Program-made: the position numbers and the translations under genes
DNA from: Arhodomonas aquaeolei DSM 8974
GTDB lineage: Bacteria; Pseudomonadota; Gammaproteobacteria; Nitrococcales; Nitrococcaceae
Direction of reading: 5' to 3'
DNA: 64,000 bases
Assembly: GCF_000374645.1 (NCBI RefSeq)
Contig: NZ_KB894806.1
Location: 97,257 to 161,256, forward strand
Part shown: in pieces, positions 1 through 10,095 of the stretch
How the letters are laid out: every line of letters starts with the position of its first letter
How positions within the stretch are numbered: position 1 is the stretch's first letter
Notes under the pieces: generated by a model
Databases searched by the model: none
Seen by the model: only the letters and a program-made list of their open reading frames with translations
Told to the model about the DNA's origin: nothing

Positions 1-822
1 GCGCACCGGGCCGTCCAGGCGCTGGAGGTTGCAATTGACCACGAAGATGAGGTTGTCGAGCCCCTCGCGGGCCGCCACGCCGATGGCGCCGAGCGATTCC
101 GGCTCGTCCATCTCGCCGTCACCGCAGAAGACCCAGACCTTGCGGTCCTCGGTGTTGGCGATGCCGCGGTTGTGGAGATACTTGAGGAAACGTGCCTGGT
201 AGACGCCCATGATCGGGCCGAGGCCCATGGACACGGTGGGCAGCTGCCAGAAGTCGGGCATCAGCCACGGGTGCGGATAGGACGACAGCCCGCCCTCCGA
301 GAGATCGGAGCGGAACTTGTGCAGCCGGTCCTCGCTGAGCCGCCCCTCGAGGTAGGCACGGGCATAGATGCCCGGCGCGGAGTGGCCCTGGATGAAGATC
401 AGGTCACCGCCGTGGTCCTTGGAGGGGGCGCGCCAGAAGTGGTTGAAGCCGACCTCGTAGAGCGTGGCCGAGGAGGCGTAGCTGGCGATGTGGCCGCCGA
501 TGCCCTCGCGGTCCTTGTTGGCCTGCACGACCATCGCCATGGCGTTCCAGCGCAGCAGCGAGCGGATGCGCCACTCCAGGGCGGCGTCGCCCGGGGACTT
601 CTCCTCGTGCTGCGGTGGAATCGTGTTCTGGTAGGCGGTGGTCGCCTTGAACGGGAGCTGACCGCCCCGGCGGCGGGTCTTGTCCACGAGGGCCTCGAGC
701 AGGAAGTGGGCGCGATCGGTGCCCTCGTACTCGAGCACCGCCTCGAGCGCCTCCATCCACTCCTGGGTCTCCTGGGGATCGTCATCGCCGGGGATGGGCG
801 TGTGTTGCCTGAGTGCAGCCAT
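1..822 (-). CDS. aceE: Pyruvate dehydrogenase E1 component, N-terminal part (runs off window)
   Basis: The reverse strand encodes the first 274 residues of the homodimeric type of pyruvate dehydrogenase E1, which decarboxylates pyruvate with thiamine diphosphate and passes the acetyl group to the E2 lipoyl domain. The protein starts MAALRQHTPIPGDD and contains RSLLRWNAMAMVVQAN, GGHIASYASSATLYEVGFNHFW and, near the window edge, the thiamine-diphosphate motif GDGEMDEPES followed by NLIFVVNCN. The ATG at 822 is the natural start because the family motif DDDPQETQEWMEAL begins about 12 residues in. The remaining two thirds lie beyond position 1. It is a separate transcription unit from hemF, with about 400 bp of leader. 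Confidence 0.95.
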   Translation of the reverse strand, partial: MAALRQHTPIPGDDDPQETQEWMEALEAVLEYEGTDRAHFLLEALVDKTRRRGGQLPFKATTAYQNTIPPQHEEKSPGDAALEWRIRSLLRWNAMAMVVQANKDREGIGGHIASYASSATLYEVGFNHFWRAPSKDHGGDLIFIQGHSAPGIYARAYLEGRLSEDRLHKFRSDLSEGGLSSYPHPWLMPDFWQLPTVSMGLGPIMGVYQARFLKYLHNRGIANTEDRKVWVFCGDGEMDEPESLGAIGVAAREGLDNLIFVVNCNLQRLDGPVR

Positions 823-1223
823 TGTCTCACCTCTGGTATCGCCGCGTGCGGCCGCGTTCCGTGGCACGTTTATCATTGTGCGGCAGCGGTCGTCGCGGGA
901 TCGCCGCGCGCCGCGATGGCTTTCGCCCCCCGGTCTGCGGGGGCCTTTGCTGACGTCGAGTATAGACACTGGGTCGCGGCTGCGGACCGGCCGCAATGTT
1001 GCGCTGCGGAAATCGATTCCGGAGCCGTACGACGTGTGCGCGTCCAAAGCTACCGTAACGGCGAGGGCGGTGTCGTCAGTTTATTAATTCTTTTATGTCA
1101 CAAATCATGTGACGTCAGCGCCAGCCATCCTACGGGCACTCATGAAAAACAATGGGTTACAGGTTGACGTCGGGTTAACAGGCGTTATGCTGCGCCGCAG
1201 CGGAAAAAGTCCGCCCTTTGCCG
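823..1223 (-). promoter_or_regulatory. Gene-free leader of aceE with a perfect 6+6 bp dyad
   Basis: This 401-bp stretch lies between the hemF stop and the aceE start, both read leftwards, so it must hold the aceE promoter. It contains an AT-rich block at about 1080-1110 and a perfect inverted repeat GTCACA-N5-TGTGAC at 1097-1113. The half-site order (TCACA then TGTGA) is not the usual CRP/FNR order (TGTGA then TCACA), so a different dimeric regulator is more likely. No credible ORF is seen. Confidence 0.4.
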
Positions 1224-2162
<939 letters not shown>

Positions 2163-2750
2163 CTATCGGGTCTGTGGCGGCGGGTCGCCGAGGAAGCGTG
2201 CGAGCTCCGCCGCGGTGTTGATATTGGAGAACGCCTCGCGCTGATCGGAGAAGTCCACCGTGACCGCCCCGGCCCGTTCCAGCCAGGCGTGTAGGGCGCG
2301 GGTGCCCTCCTCTATGGCCGTCTCCAGCTCCGGGGCGATGCCGGTGGCGAGCAGCGAGAACGTCGGCTGCATCCGCCGGCCGTCGTGGGCCACCGTTGCG
2401 GGGGCGCCCGGTTCGCGCAGCCGCCGTACCAGGTCCAGGGGCAGAGCCGGGGCGTCGCAGGGCACGAACAGGGCGTGTCCCGGGGCCGCCGCGGCCAGCC
2501 CGGCCTGTACGCCGGCCAGGGGCCCGGCGAAGTCCGGCAGACGGTCGCTGACGACAGTGTCCGCGTAGCGGGCGTACTCGCCGGTGTTGCGGTTGGCGAC
2601 GATCACCAGCGCGTCCGCCTGGCCGGTCAGGCGGGCGGCGACGTGGGCGATCATGGGGCGGCCGTCGAGATCGATGAGGCCCTTGTCGGCGCCGCCCATG
2701 CGCTGTCCGCGCCCGCCCGCGAGGATGACCGCCGTGATCCGTTCAGCCAT
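2163..2750 (-). CDS. mobA: Molybdenum cofactor guanylyltransferase MobA
   Basis: The 195-residue protein adds GMP to molybdopterin-Mo to give the guanine dinucleotide cofactor of DMSO-reductase-type enzymes. The nucleotidyltransferase signature AVILAGGRGQRMGGADKGL lies at the N-terminus, followed by GRPMIAHVAARL, the GPLAGVQAGL segment and the metal/nucleotide motif FVPCDAPALP. The ATG at 2750 overlaps the tsaC stop by 8 bp, which suggests translational coupling. A longer in-frame reading exists upstream but has no family similarity. Length agrees with E. coli MobA. Confidence 0.93.
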   Translation of the reverse strand: MAERITAVILAGGRGQRMGGADKGLIDLDGRPMIAHVAARLTGQADALVIVANRNTGEYARYADTVVSDRLPDFAGPLAGVQAGLAAAAPGHALFVPCDAPALPLDLVRRLREPGAPATVAHDGRRMQPTFSLLATGIAPELETAIEEGTRALHAWLERAGAVTVDFSDQREAFSNINTAAELARFLGDPPPQTR

Positions 2751-3300
2751 GGCGTACGACCCCGCCGTCGGGCCAGCGGAGCATGGTCGTGGGCCGCGCC
2801 CGGCCGCCCGTGGGGCCGCCGAGTACGAGGTCGACGTCGCCGTCGAAGTAGGTGCGCACCCGCAGCGCGTTCCGCGCCGGACCGGCGCCCCCGGGGTTGG
2901 CGCTGGTGGAGACCAGCGGTCCGCCGAAGGCCCGGCACAGCGCGGCCGCATCGGCGTGGTCGGTGATGCGGACCGCGATCCGCGGCCGTCCCCCGGTGAT
3001 CCAGGGCGCTGCCTCGCCGGTGGCGGGCAGGATCCAGGTCACCGGTCCCGGCCAGGTGGCGTTCACCTGTGGATCCCCCAGGGCCTCGGGGGTCACCCAG
3101 TCGCGGAGCTGGCCGGTGTCGGCGGCGATGAGGATCAGCCCCTTCTCGACGGGGCGGTCCTTGAGCTCGAGCAGCCGGGCCACGGCGGGCGCCTGCCATG
3201 GGTCGCAGCCGAGGCCGTAGACCGCCTCGGTGGGATAGGCGATCACGCCGCCCCCGTCGAGCACGGCCGCCGCGAGGCGGTGACGGAAGCGTACGTCCAT
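2743..3300 (-). CDS. tsaC: Threonylcarbamoyl-AMP synthase (YrdC/TsaC family)
   Basis: This 185-residue YrdC-domain protein makes threonylcarbamoyl-AMP from threonine, bicarbonate and ATP, the first step of t6A37 tRNA modification. Motifs seen are GGVIAYPTEAVYGLGCDP near residue 20, the basic segment KDRPVEKGLILIA, WPGPVTWILPA, and LVSTSANPGG near the C-terminus, which together line the nucleotide site. The length is that of short TsaC rather than the longer Sua5 form. It follows topA by 7 bp and overlaps mobA by 8 bp, so topA-tsaC-mobA-hemF may be one transcript. Confidence 0.93.
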   Translation of the reverse strand: MDVRFRHRLAAAVLDGGGVIAYPTEAVYGLGCDPWQAPAVARLLELKDRPVEKGLILIAADTGQLRDWVTPEALGDPQVNATWPGPVTWILPATGEAAPWITGGRPRIAVRITDHADAAALCRAFGGPLVSTSANPGGAGPARNALRVRTYFDGDVDLVLGGPTGGRARPTTMLRWPDGGVVRHG

Positions 3301-3307
3301 GCCGGCC

Positions 3308-5641
3308 TCAGCGCCCCTTGCGCTTGTTGCCGGCGGCGGCCCGGCGCCGGCCGCCCTTCTTTTCCGGGGCGTTGGCGATGAGTTCGCGGCATTCTTCCAG
3401 GGTGAGGGCCTCCGGCTCGCGCTCCTTGGGTACCTTGGCGTTCTTGCGTCCGTCGGTGACGTAGGGCCCGAACCGTCCGCGCAGCACGCGGATGCCGTCG
3501 TCCGTGAACTCCTGAATGGTCCGCCGCGCCTCGTTCTCCTTCTTCTCGGCGACCAGCTCCAGGGCGCGCTCGCGGGTGACGGTGTAGGGGTCGTCGTCCT
3601 TCTTCAGCGAGGCGAACTTGTCGCCGAAACGCACGTACGGTCCGAACCGTCCGATATTCACCTGCAGCGACTCGCCCTCCGGGGTCTCGCCGAGGTCCCG
3701 GGGCAGCTGGAAAAGCGCCAGCGCCTCGTCCAGGGTGATGGTGTCGATGCTCTGGCCCTGGCGCAGGCTGGCGAAGCGGGGCTTCTCCTCGTCTTCCCGG
3801 GTCCCGATCTGCGCGAACGGTCCGTAGCGCCCGAGCCGTACCTGTACCGGGCGGCCGCTCTTGGGGTCGGTGCCGAGCTCGCGGGCCTGCATGACCTCTG
3901 CGCGGGAGACGTTGGCCTTGTCCTCGACGCGTTCGTGGAAGGGGGTCCAGAACTCGTGGAGCACCGGCACCCAGTCGCGCTCGCCGCGGGAGATGGCGTC
4001 GAGGTCATCCTCCAGCCGTGCGGTGAAGTCGTAGTCCACGTAGCGGTCGAAGTGCTCGGTGAGGAACTTCGCCACCACCCGGCCGGTGTCCGTGGGATGG
4101 AAGCGACGGTTGTCCATCTCCACGTAGCCGCGCTGCTGGAGCGTCGAGATGATCGAGGCGTAGGTCGACGGCCGGCCGATGCCGCGCTCCTCGAGTGCGC
4201 GCACCAGCGAGGCCTCGCTGAAGCGCGGCGGCGGCTCGGTGAAGTGCTGCTCCGGGCGAATGGCCTTGAGCGTGACCCAGTCGCCCTCGGCGAGGGGCGG
4301 GAGGATGCGCTCCTTGTTGTCGGCCGGCGCCTTGGGGTCGTCCGTGTCTTCCATGTAGACGGTCATGAAGCCCGGATCGCGGATGGTCGAGCCAGTGGCG
4401 CGGAACACGCCCACGTCGCCGGCGGCGAGGTCCACGGAGACGGTGTCGATGGTCGCATGGATCATCTGGCAGGCCACGGACCGCTTCCAGATGAGGTCGT
4501 AGAGCTTGTACTGGTCCTCGGAGAGGTGGCCCTTGAGGTCCTCCGGGCTCCGTTGCGCATCGGTGGGCCGGATGCCCTCGTGCGCCTCCTGGGCGTTCTT
4601 GGCCCGGGTGCGGTACTGGTTCGGTGACTTAGGCAGCATCTTCTCGCCGTAGCGCTCGGCGATCACGCCGCGGAGATTGCCGATGGCCTCCTGAGAGAGA
4701 TTCACCGAGTCCGTCCGCATGTAGGTGATCAGGCCGATGGCGCCGCTGCCGGTGTCCACGCCCTCGTAGAGCTGCTGGGCGACGCGCATGGTGCGCTGGG
4801 CGGAGAAGCGCAGTTTGCGCGAGGCCTCCTGCTGCAGCGTCGAGGTGATGAAGGGCGCGGCCGGGTTGCGCCGGCGCTGTTTCTTCTCGACGCTGCTGAC
4901 GTGCAGCCGGCCGTCCGCCGCGGCCTCCAGGCGCTTCGTGGCGTCGGTGGCCTGGCCTTCGTTGGTGAGGGTGAACTGCTCGACCTTCTCGCCGTCGAGG
5001 CGCGCGAGCTTGCCGGTGAACGCCTGGCCCTCGTGGTCGAGGTCGGACTCGACGCTCCAGTACTCCTGGGGCTCGAATGCCTCGATTTCCTGCTCGCGCT
5101 CGACGATCATGCGCAGCGCCGGACTCTGCACCCGGCCCGCGGACAGGCCCGGTGTGATCTTGCGCCAGAGCAGCGGCGAGAGGTTGAAGCCGACCAGGTA
5201 GTCCAGCGCCCGGCGTGCCTGCTGTGCGTTCACCAGGTCTTCCGACAGGCCCCGCGGATGCTCGATGGCCTCCTGTATGGCCGGCTTGGTGACCTCGTAG
5301 AACACCACCCGCTGCACGGGCTTGTCGTCGACGACGCCTTTCTCCCGGAGCAGCTCGTAGAGGTGCCAGGAGATCGCCTCGCCCTCGCGGTCGGGGTCGG
5401 TGGCGAGATAGATGGCCTCGGCCTTGCGGCTTGCCTTGGCGATGGCGTCGACGTGCTTGGCGTTGCGCTCGATGGTCTGGTAGCGCATCGCGAAGTCGTG
5501 CTTCGGATCCACCGCCCCCTCCTTGGGGACGAGGTCGCGGACATGGCCGTAGGAGGCCAGGACCTCGAAGTCCTTGCCCAGGTACTTGTTGATGGTGCGC
5601 GCCTTCGCCGGCGACTCGACGATGACCAGTTTTTTGCCCAT
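3308..5641 (-). CDS. topA: DNA topoisomerase I (type IA)
   Basis: The 777-residue enzyme relaxes negative supercoils. The Toprim domain opens with KLVIVESPAKARTI (Glu9) and carries DPDREGE at 82-88 (Asp82, Asp84, Glu86 as metal ligands). The catalytic tyrosine is Tyr307 in GLITYMRTDSV. The C-terminus has three GR(Y/F)GP(F/Y) topoisomerase repeats from about residue 600 and a Lys/Arg-rich tail. No tetracysteine zinc ribbons are present, unlike E. coli TopA, so this is the repeat-tailed form. The gene lies downstream of smg with a 117-bp gap. Confidence 0.97.
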   Translation of the reverse strand: MGKKLVIVESPAKARTINKYLGKDFEVLASYGHVRDLVPKEGAVDPKHDFAMRYQTIERNAKHVDAIAKASRKAEAIYLATDPDREGEAISWHLYELLREKGVVDDKPVQRVVFYEVTKPAIQEAIEHPRGLSEDLVNAQQARRALDYLVGFNLSPLLWRKITPGLSAGRVQSPALRMIVEREQEIEAFEPQEYWSVESDLDHEGQAFTGKLARLDGEKVEQFTLTNEGQATDATKRLEAAADGRLHVSSVEKKQRRRNPAAPFITSTLQQEASRKLRFSAQRTMRVAQQLYEGVDTGSGAIGLITYMRTDSVNLSQEAIGNLRGVIAERYGEKMLPKSPNQYRTRAKNAQEAHEGIRPTDAQRSPEDLKGHLSEDQYKLYDLIWKRSVACQMIHATIDTVSVDLAAGDVGVFRATGSTIRDPGFMTVYMEDTDDPKAPADNKERILPPLAEGDWVTLKAIRPEQHFTEPPPRFSEASLVRALEERGIGRPSTYASIISTLQQRGYVEMDNRRFHPTDTGRVVAKFLTEHFDRYVDYDFTARLEDDLDAISRGERDWVPVLHEFWTPFHERVEDKANVSRAEVMQARELGTDPKSGRPVQVRLGRYGPFAQIGTREDEEKPRFASLRQGQSIDTITLDEALALFQLPRDLGETPEGESLQVNIGRFGPYVRFGDKFASLKKDDDPYTVTRERALELVAEKKENEARRTIQEFTDDGIRVLRGRFGPYVTDGRKNAKVPKEREPEALTLEECRELIANAPEKKGGRRRAAAGNKRKGR

Positions 5642-5758
5642 AAGAAGAATGTTCGGTCTCCGGAGCGCCCGGCGACGTCCGAGATGGAGTTGGTCGGGAC
5701 GGACCCGCGATCTACCGGGAAACTAACGTGGCGGCTCGGCGTGTCAACCTCAAGCCGA

Positions 5759-6235
5759 TCAGTGAACGAGCTGGTTGGGTCCGTCGAAGACCAGGTTTTC
5801 CATGCTCGCGAATGCCTCTTCCTGTCCCGGCTGGCTGAACAGCACCATGAGCACGACCCACTTTACCGTGTCCAGGTCGATGTCCTCGTCGCCGAGGGCC
5901 ATCAACCGGTCGATGACGAGTTCGCGGCTGTGCGCGGTGAGGATGCCCACCTGCTCCAGGTAGAGCATGAAGCCGCGCATCTCCGTGTCGAGGCGCTCCT
6001 GCTCGCTGGCGGTGAACACGCGCACGCAACGCTGGGTGCTCGTGCTGACGGCGGGGAGTTCGCGGCTGTGTGCCAGTGCGTCCAGCCACTCGAAGGCCTT
6101 GCGGATCTCCGTACGGCTGAAGCCGATATCGAAGAGCTCGGATTCGAGTGAGTCCCTGTCCGGCTGAGGTTCTTCCTCGTTATAGAAATAGTTCTCGAAC
6201 AGGTACATGAGCAGGTCGAAGACGTTCTCTTTCAT
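5759..6235 (-). CDS. smg: Smg family protein (DUF494)
   Basis: The 158-residue product matches the proteobacterial Smg/DUF494 family in length, start (MKENVFDLLMYLFENY) and the acidic stretch that follows. The closing VKWVVLMVLFSQPGQEEAF is also typical. Its biochemical function is unknown; the name comes from the constant linkage to smf/dprA, which is retained here with dprA 32 bp upstream. The strongly acidic composition fits a cytoplasmic protein of a salt-adapted organism. Confidence 0.9.
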   Translation of the reverse strand: MKENVFDLLMYLFENYFYNEEEPQPDRDSLESELFDIGFSRTEIRKAFEWLDALAHSRELPAVSTSTQRCVRVFTASEQERLDTEMRGFMLYLEQVGILTAHSRELVIDRLMALGDEDIDLDTVKWVVLMVLFSQPGQEEAFASMENLVFDGPNQLVH

Positions 6236-6267
6236 CCGCGCGCCCAGAGAGACCAGGGGAAGGGTGC

Positions 6268-7380
6268 TCAGTGGGAGCGAGCGTAGCGCCCGCCGGAGCA
6301 GGCAGTTACATGCCCCTTGAGCTCGAGTATCAGCAGCATGGAGGAAAGCGTATCGGCCGTCAATCCAGTGCGCCCGGCCAGCACGTCGAAGGCCACGGGG
6401 TCGTGTCCGAGGGCCTCCAGCACCTGCTCGTAGTCCTCGCCGAGCCCCGCCTGGGGCGCGCCGGCGCCGGTATCGGCGGGGATGTCGCCGTCCCCGGGGA
6501 GGGCGATCGGGGGCAGCTCGTCGAACACGTCCCGGGCCGATTCCACCAGCTTCGCGCCCTGGCGGATCAGCGCGTGACAGCCGCGGGCCATGGGGTTGTG
6601 GATGGAGCCCGGGATGGCGAACACCTCGCGGCCCTGCTCCAGGGCGTGCTGGGCGGTGAGCAGCGAGCCGCTGTGCACCCCGGCCTCGACCACCAGCACG
6701 CCCATGGCGAGCCCGCTGATCAGGCGGTTGCGGCGGGGAAACTGCTCACGGCGCACGCCGGTCCCCGTGGGCAGCTCGGTGACGATGGCGCCGCCGCCGG
6801 CGATCCGCCGGGCGAGGTCGCGGTGTCGTGCGGGGTAGACCCGGTCCGGGCCGGTGGCCGTGACCGCTACCGTCGTGCCGCCGCCGGCGAGGGCGCCGGC
6901 GTGGGCGGCACCGTCGATGCCCAGGGCGAGACCGCTGGTGATGGTCAGCCCGCTTCCGGCGAGGTAGCGCGCGAACTCGTGGGCGTTGTCCTCGCCGCCG
7001 CGGCTCGGCTTGCGGCTGCCCACCACCGCGAGCTGGGGGCGGGCGAGCACGGCGGGGTCGCCGTTGACGAACAGCAGCGGCGGCGGATCGGCGATGGCGT
7101 GCAGGCCGTCGGGGTAGCGGGGGTCGCTGCGGGTGATCAGGTGGTGGTCCGGGCCTGCCAGCCAGTCCAGGTTCGCGGTCACGCCGGTGTCGTCGGCGCC
7201 GGGCGTGCCGTCACGCAGGGCCGGGTTCAGGCCGGCGGCCCGGACCGTGGCGGCGTCCGCGTCCAGGAAGGCCTCCGGCGTCGCGAACGCCTCGAGTATG
7301 GCGGTGAACGTGGCGGTGCCGACCCCGGGGGTGCGCAGCAGCCGCAGCCAGGCCGTCCGCGGCTCGCGCGGCGGGCTCAT
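6268..7380 (-). CDS. dprA: DNA-processing protein DprA/Smf
   Basis: The 370-residue protein belongs to the DprA family, which loads RecA onto incoming single-stranded DNA during transformation. A helix-hairpin-helix-like N-terminus (LLRTPGVGTATFTAILEAF) is followed by the Rossmann-like core with LAVVGSRKPS, SGLALGIDGAAHAGAL, GTGVRREQFPRRNRLISGLA, VVEAGVHSGSLLTA and the GSIHNPMARGCHALIRQGA segment. A C-terminal winged-helix (DLAGRTG-like, VLAGRTGLTADTLSSMLLILELKGHV) is present. The start overlaps the LysM gene stop by 4 bp. Confidence 0.95.
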   Translation of the reverse strand: MSPPREPRTAWLRLLRTPGVGTATFTAILEAFATPEAFLDADAATVRAAGLNPALRDGTPGADDTGVTANLDWLAGPDHHLITRSDPRYPDGLHAIADPPPLLFVNGDPAVLARPQLAVVGSRKPSRGGEDNAHEFARYLAGSGLTITSGLALGIDGAAHAGALAGGGTTVAVTATGPDRVYPARHRDLARRIAGGGAIVTELPTGTGVRREQFPRRNRLISGLAMGVLVVEAGVHSGSLLTAQHALEQGREVFAIPGSIHNPMARGCHALIRQGAKLVESARDVFDELPPIALPGDGDIPADTGAGAPQAGLGEDYEQVLEALGHDPVAFDVLAGRTGLTADTLSSMLLILELKGHVTACSGGRYARSH

Positions 7381-8411
7381 CGTTCGGGGGTGCGCACCGT
7401 GTCGCCGACGGCCATGGCGCGGTTCGCCTCCATGACGAGACCGAGGCTCATGCGCTCGAAGACCTGGAAGACGATCAGCACGCCCTCGCGCTCCGCCGGC
7501 AGGGTGACCACCTCGTCGTCCTTGCTGTAAGGGTCTTCCACGCTGCGCGGTTTCTCGAGCACGGTGAGCACGTGGCCGGTCTTCATGCCCTCACGCCTGC
7601 CGAGATTGAGTGCGACCACATCGTACTGGCCGATCTGGTTGACGCCGTCCATGACCGCCATGATCACGCCGTCGACGTCCTGGGACGGGGCGGCCGGCAC
7701 GAGCTGGCTGTCGAAGGGCTCGTCGCTCGCCTCCAGCAGACGATCGCCGGCGAGGATCTCGCGGGTGCTGTCGGTGAGCACCAGCGTCGCCGGGTCGCCG
7801 TGCTCGCGCACCCGTGCGCTGCCCGCATACTGGGCGAGGACGCCGAGGACCTCGCCGCTGGCGGGGTCGCGGAAGGTCTGCTCCTTGCGCACCACGTCCC
7901 AGCTGTTGGCGTCGCTGCCGTCGAGTCCGCGGACGTAGATGGGGTCGCCGGTGGCGCTCATCACGCGCTCGTCGCCGCCGGCCACGACGTAAGGGGCGTC
8001 GCTCAGCGTGCCGGCCTCGACAACGCGGTCACCGCTGAGGAAGGGCCGGATCGCCTCCATGGGGATGCCCGGGATGGCGTCGTCGAGCTGCTCGACGCGG
8101 ACCTCGGGGGAGAGCTTGATGGTGCCGCCGCCGCGCTCGACGCTGAGCTGCGGCTCCCCGTTGACGAGGGTCAGGCGCACCACGTCGCCCGGGTAGATCA
8201 GGTGGGGGTTCTCGATGTCCGGGTTCTCGTGCCAGATCTCCGGCCAGTACCACGGCTCGGTAAGGAAACGCCCGGAGATGTCCCAGAGGGTGTCGCCCGG
8301 CTGCACCGTATACGTGGTGGGATGATCGGCCCTGATGCGGGGGTCCTGCGCCGAAACCACGGTGCTCAGCAGAAGGGCGCCGAGCGCCCACGCGAGAGTC
8401 TTCTTAAGCAT
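7377..8411 (-). CDS. Exported LysM-domain peptidoglycan-binding protein
   Basis: From the ATG at 8411, preceded by AGGG, the 344-residue product starts with a signal peptide ([21 protein letters not shown], likely cut before QDP). One LysM domain follows at about residues 30-75 ([17 protein letters not shown] ... [13 protein letters not shown]). The remaining 260 residues resemble the conserved C-terminal region of the LysM proteins encoded next to dprA in gammaproteobacteria, with no known enzymatic motif. A start 29 codons upstream is possible but would bury the signal peptide. It heads a lysM-dprA-smg-topA group divergent from def. Confidence 0.85.
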   Translation of the reverse strand: MLKKTLAWALGALLLSTVVSAQDPRIRADHPTTYTVQPGDTLWDISGRFLTEPWYWPEIWHENPDIENPHLIYPGDVVRLTLVNGEPQLSVERGGGTIKLSPEVRVEQLDDAIPGIPMEAIRPFLSGDRVVEAGTLSDAPYVVAGGDERVMSATGDPIYVRGLDGSDANSWDVVRKEQTFRDPASGEVLGVLAQYAGSARVREHGDPATLVLTDSTREILAGDRLLEASDEPFDSQLVPAAPSQDVDGVIMAVMDGVNQIGQYDVVALNLGRREGMKTGHVLTVLEKPRSVEDPYSKDDEVVTLPAEREGVLIVFQVFERMSLGLVMEANRAMAVGDTVRTPER

Positions 8412-8539
8412 GGACAATCCCTGTGTCGGCGCCGCTTTCGAGCTGGCCGCCAGTGCCCCGGATCCGTTATGATCGTTCATTTGAGGATATCGTAACATTA
8501 GCAGCGTTGCTGCGCGCCCCGCAACGGATTCCCAACGCC

Positions 8540-9076
8540 ATGGCCAAGCTCGACATTCTGCACTATCCCGATCCCCGTCTGCGCACGGTGGCGAGCCCCG
8601 TCGAGGCCGTCGACGAGCGCGTCGTCCGGCTCATCGACGACATGTTCGAGACGATGTACGCCGCCCCCGGTATCGGCCTGGCGGCGACCCAGGTGGATGT
8701 CCACGAGCGGATCATCGTCATGGATGTCTCCGAGGATCGCAGCCGCCCGCTGGCGTTCGTCAATCCACGGATCACCACCCGCGACGGCGAGACGGTCAGC
8801 GACGAGGGCTGCCTGTCGGTGCCGGAGTACTTTGAGGCGGTGCGCCGTGCTGAGCACGTCACCGTGGAGGCGACCGGGCGCGACGGTGAGCCCTTCACCC
8901 TCGAGGCCGAGGGGTTGCTCGCGGTGTGCATCCAGCACGAGATGGATCACCTCGAGGGCCGGCTGTTCGTCGACTACCTCTCCGATCTCAAGCGCAAGCG
9001 CCTGCGTCGTCGCCTGGAGAAGCAGGCGCGGCAGCGCGGCGAGCCCGCGGGACAGGCGGCACGCGAGGCCGGCTGA
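8540..9076 (+). CDS. def: Peptide deformylase
   Basis: The 178-residue metalloenzyme removes the formyl group from nascent proteins. All three family motifs are present: [17 protein letters not shown] (metal-binding Cys) and QHEMDHLEG (two His ligands plus the catalytic Glu). The ATG at 8540 gives [15 protein letters not shown], the usual beginning; the longer upstream reading is unsupported. It heads the def-fmt-rsmB operon and is divergent from the LysM gene, with a 128-bp shared promoter region. Confidence 0.97.
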   Translation: MAKLDILHYPDPRLRTVASPVEAVDERVVRLIDDMFETMYAAPGIGLAATQVDVHERIIVMDVSEDRSRPLAFVNPRITTRDGETVSDEGCLSVPEYFEAVRRAEHVTVEATGRDGEPFTLEAEGLLAVCIQHEMDHLEGRLFVDYLSDLKRKRLRRRLEKQARQRGEPAGQAAREAG

Positions 9077-9165
9077 GCGCGCCGGCCCGTCCCGCCCGGA
9101 CCGGCGCCCGCCGATCCGGACCCGCCTACTCCACGGCCATACGCCCACTGCGAACGGGAGCAGCA

Positions 9166-10095
9166 TTGCGAGTCGTCTTCGCCGGTACCCCCGATTTCTC
9201 CGTTCCCGCGCTGACCGCCCTGGTCGAGGCGGGGTTCAACGTGGTCGCCGCCTATACCCAGCCGGACCGCCCGGCCGGGCGGGGCCGGCGCCTGCGGCCG
9301 TCGCCGGTGAAGCAGGCGGCACAGGCGCACGGCATCCCGGTGTACCAGCCGGAGAGCCTGCGTGACGCCGATGCCCGCGCCACCCTCGCCGCGCTCGAGC
9401 CGGACGTCATGGTGGTGGTGGCCTACGGGCTGATCCTGCCCCGGACAGTGCTCGACGTCCCCGTCCATGGCTGCCTCAACATCCATGCCTCGCTGTTGCC
9501 GCGCTGGCGCGGTGCCGCCCCCATTCAGCGCGCCCTGCTCGCCGGCGATACGCATACCGGCGTGTGCATCATGCGCATGGCCGCCGGGCTCGACACCGGG
9601 CCGGTGATCGAGTGCGAGGCGACCCCCATCGGCGCGGAGGATACCGGCGGCAGCCTGCACGACCGCCTCGCCGCCATGGGCGCATCCCTGATCGCACGGG
9701 TGCTGCCGGACTGGGTCGCCGGGCGCCTGCCGGAGCGGCCACAGCCGGAGGACGGCGTCACCTATGCGGACAAGCTGGAGACTGCCGAGACCCGGATCGA
9801 CTGGCACGAGCCCGCGGCGGCGATCGAGCGGCGTATCCGCGCCTTCGACCCGTGGCCGGTGGCGCGGACCCGCCGGGGCGACGGCGAGCTGCGGCTCTGG
9901 CGTGCAGAGGTGCGGCCGGACCGGGCGGACGTGCCGCCGGGGACCGTGATCGCCGTTGCCCCCGGGGGCGTCGATGTCGCCACCGGTGACGGCGTGCTCC
10001 GCCTGCTGGAGGTTCAGGCCCCGGGGCGCCGGCGCCAGCCGGTGGCCAGCTTCCTCAACGGTGTCGGGATCGAGGCCGGTGAGCGGCTCGGCTGA
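9166..10095 (+). CDS. fmt: Methionyl-tRNA formyltransferase
   Basis: The 309-residue enzyme formylates initiator Met-tRNA using 10-formyltetrahydrofolate. The family start (R)[14 protein letters not shown] follows a TTG codon at 9166 with GGGAG nearby, so TTG is taken as the start. The catalytic motif [21 protein letters not shown], containing the Asn, His and the SLLPRWRG loop, and the later [16 protein letters not shown] are clear. The C-terminal OB-like domain ends in [11 protein letters not shown]. It overlaps the probable rsmB start by 17 bp. Confidence 0.95.
   Translation: MRVVFAGTPDFSVPALTALVEAGFNVVAAYTQPDRPAGRGRRLRPSPVKQAAQAHGIPVYQPESLRDADARATLAALEPDVMVVVAYGLILPRTVLDVPVHGCLNIHASLLPRWRGAAPIQRALLAGDTHTGVCIMRMAAGLDTGPVIECEATPIGAEDTGGSLHDRLAAMGASLIARVLPDWVAGRLPERPQPEDGVTYADKLETAETRIDWHEPAAAIERRIRAFDPWPVARTRRGDGELRLWRAEVRPDRADVPPGTVIAVAPGGVDVATGDGVLRLLEVQAPGRRRQPVASFLNGVGIEAGERLG

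Noticed and set aside
172..1167. Plus-strand 331-residue frame
   Set aside because: It is the antisense shadow of aceE and its leader; codon pattern and composition follow aceE on the other strand.
3299..4627. Plus-strand 442-residue frame opposite topA
   Set aside because: It mirrors topA in the antisense frame and has no recognisable domain.
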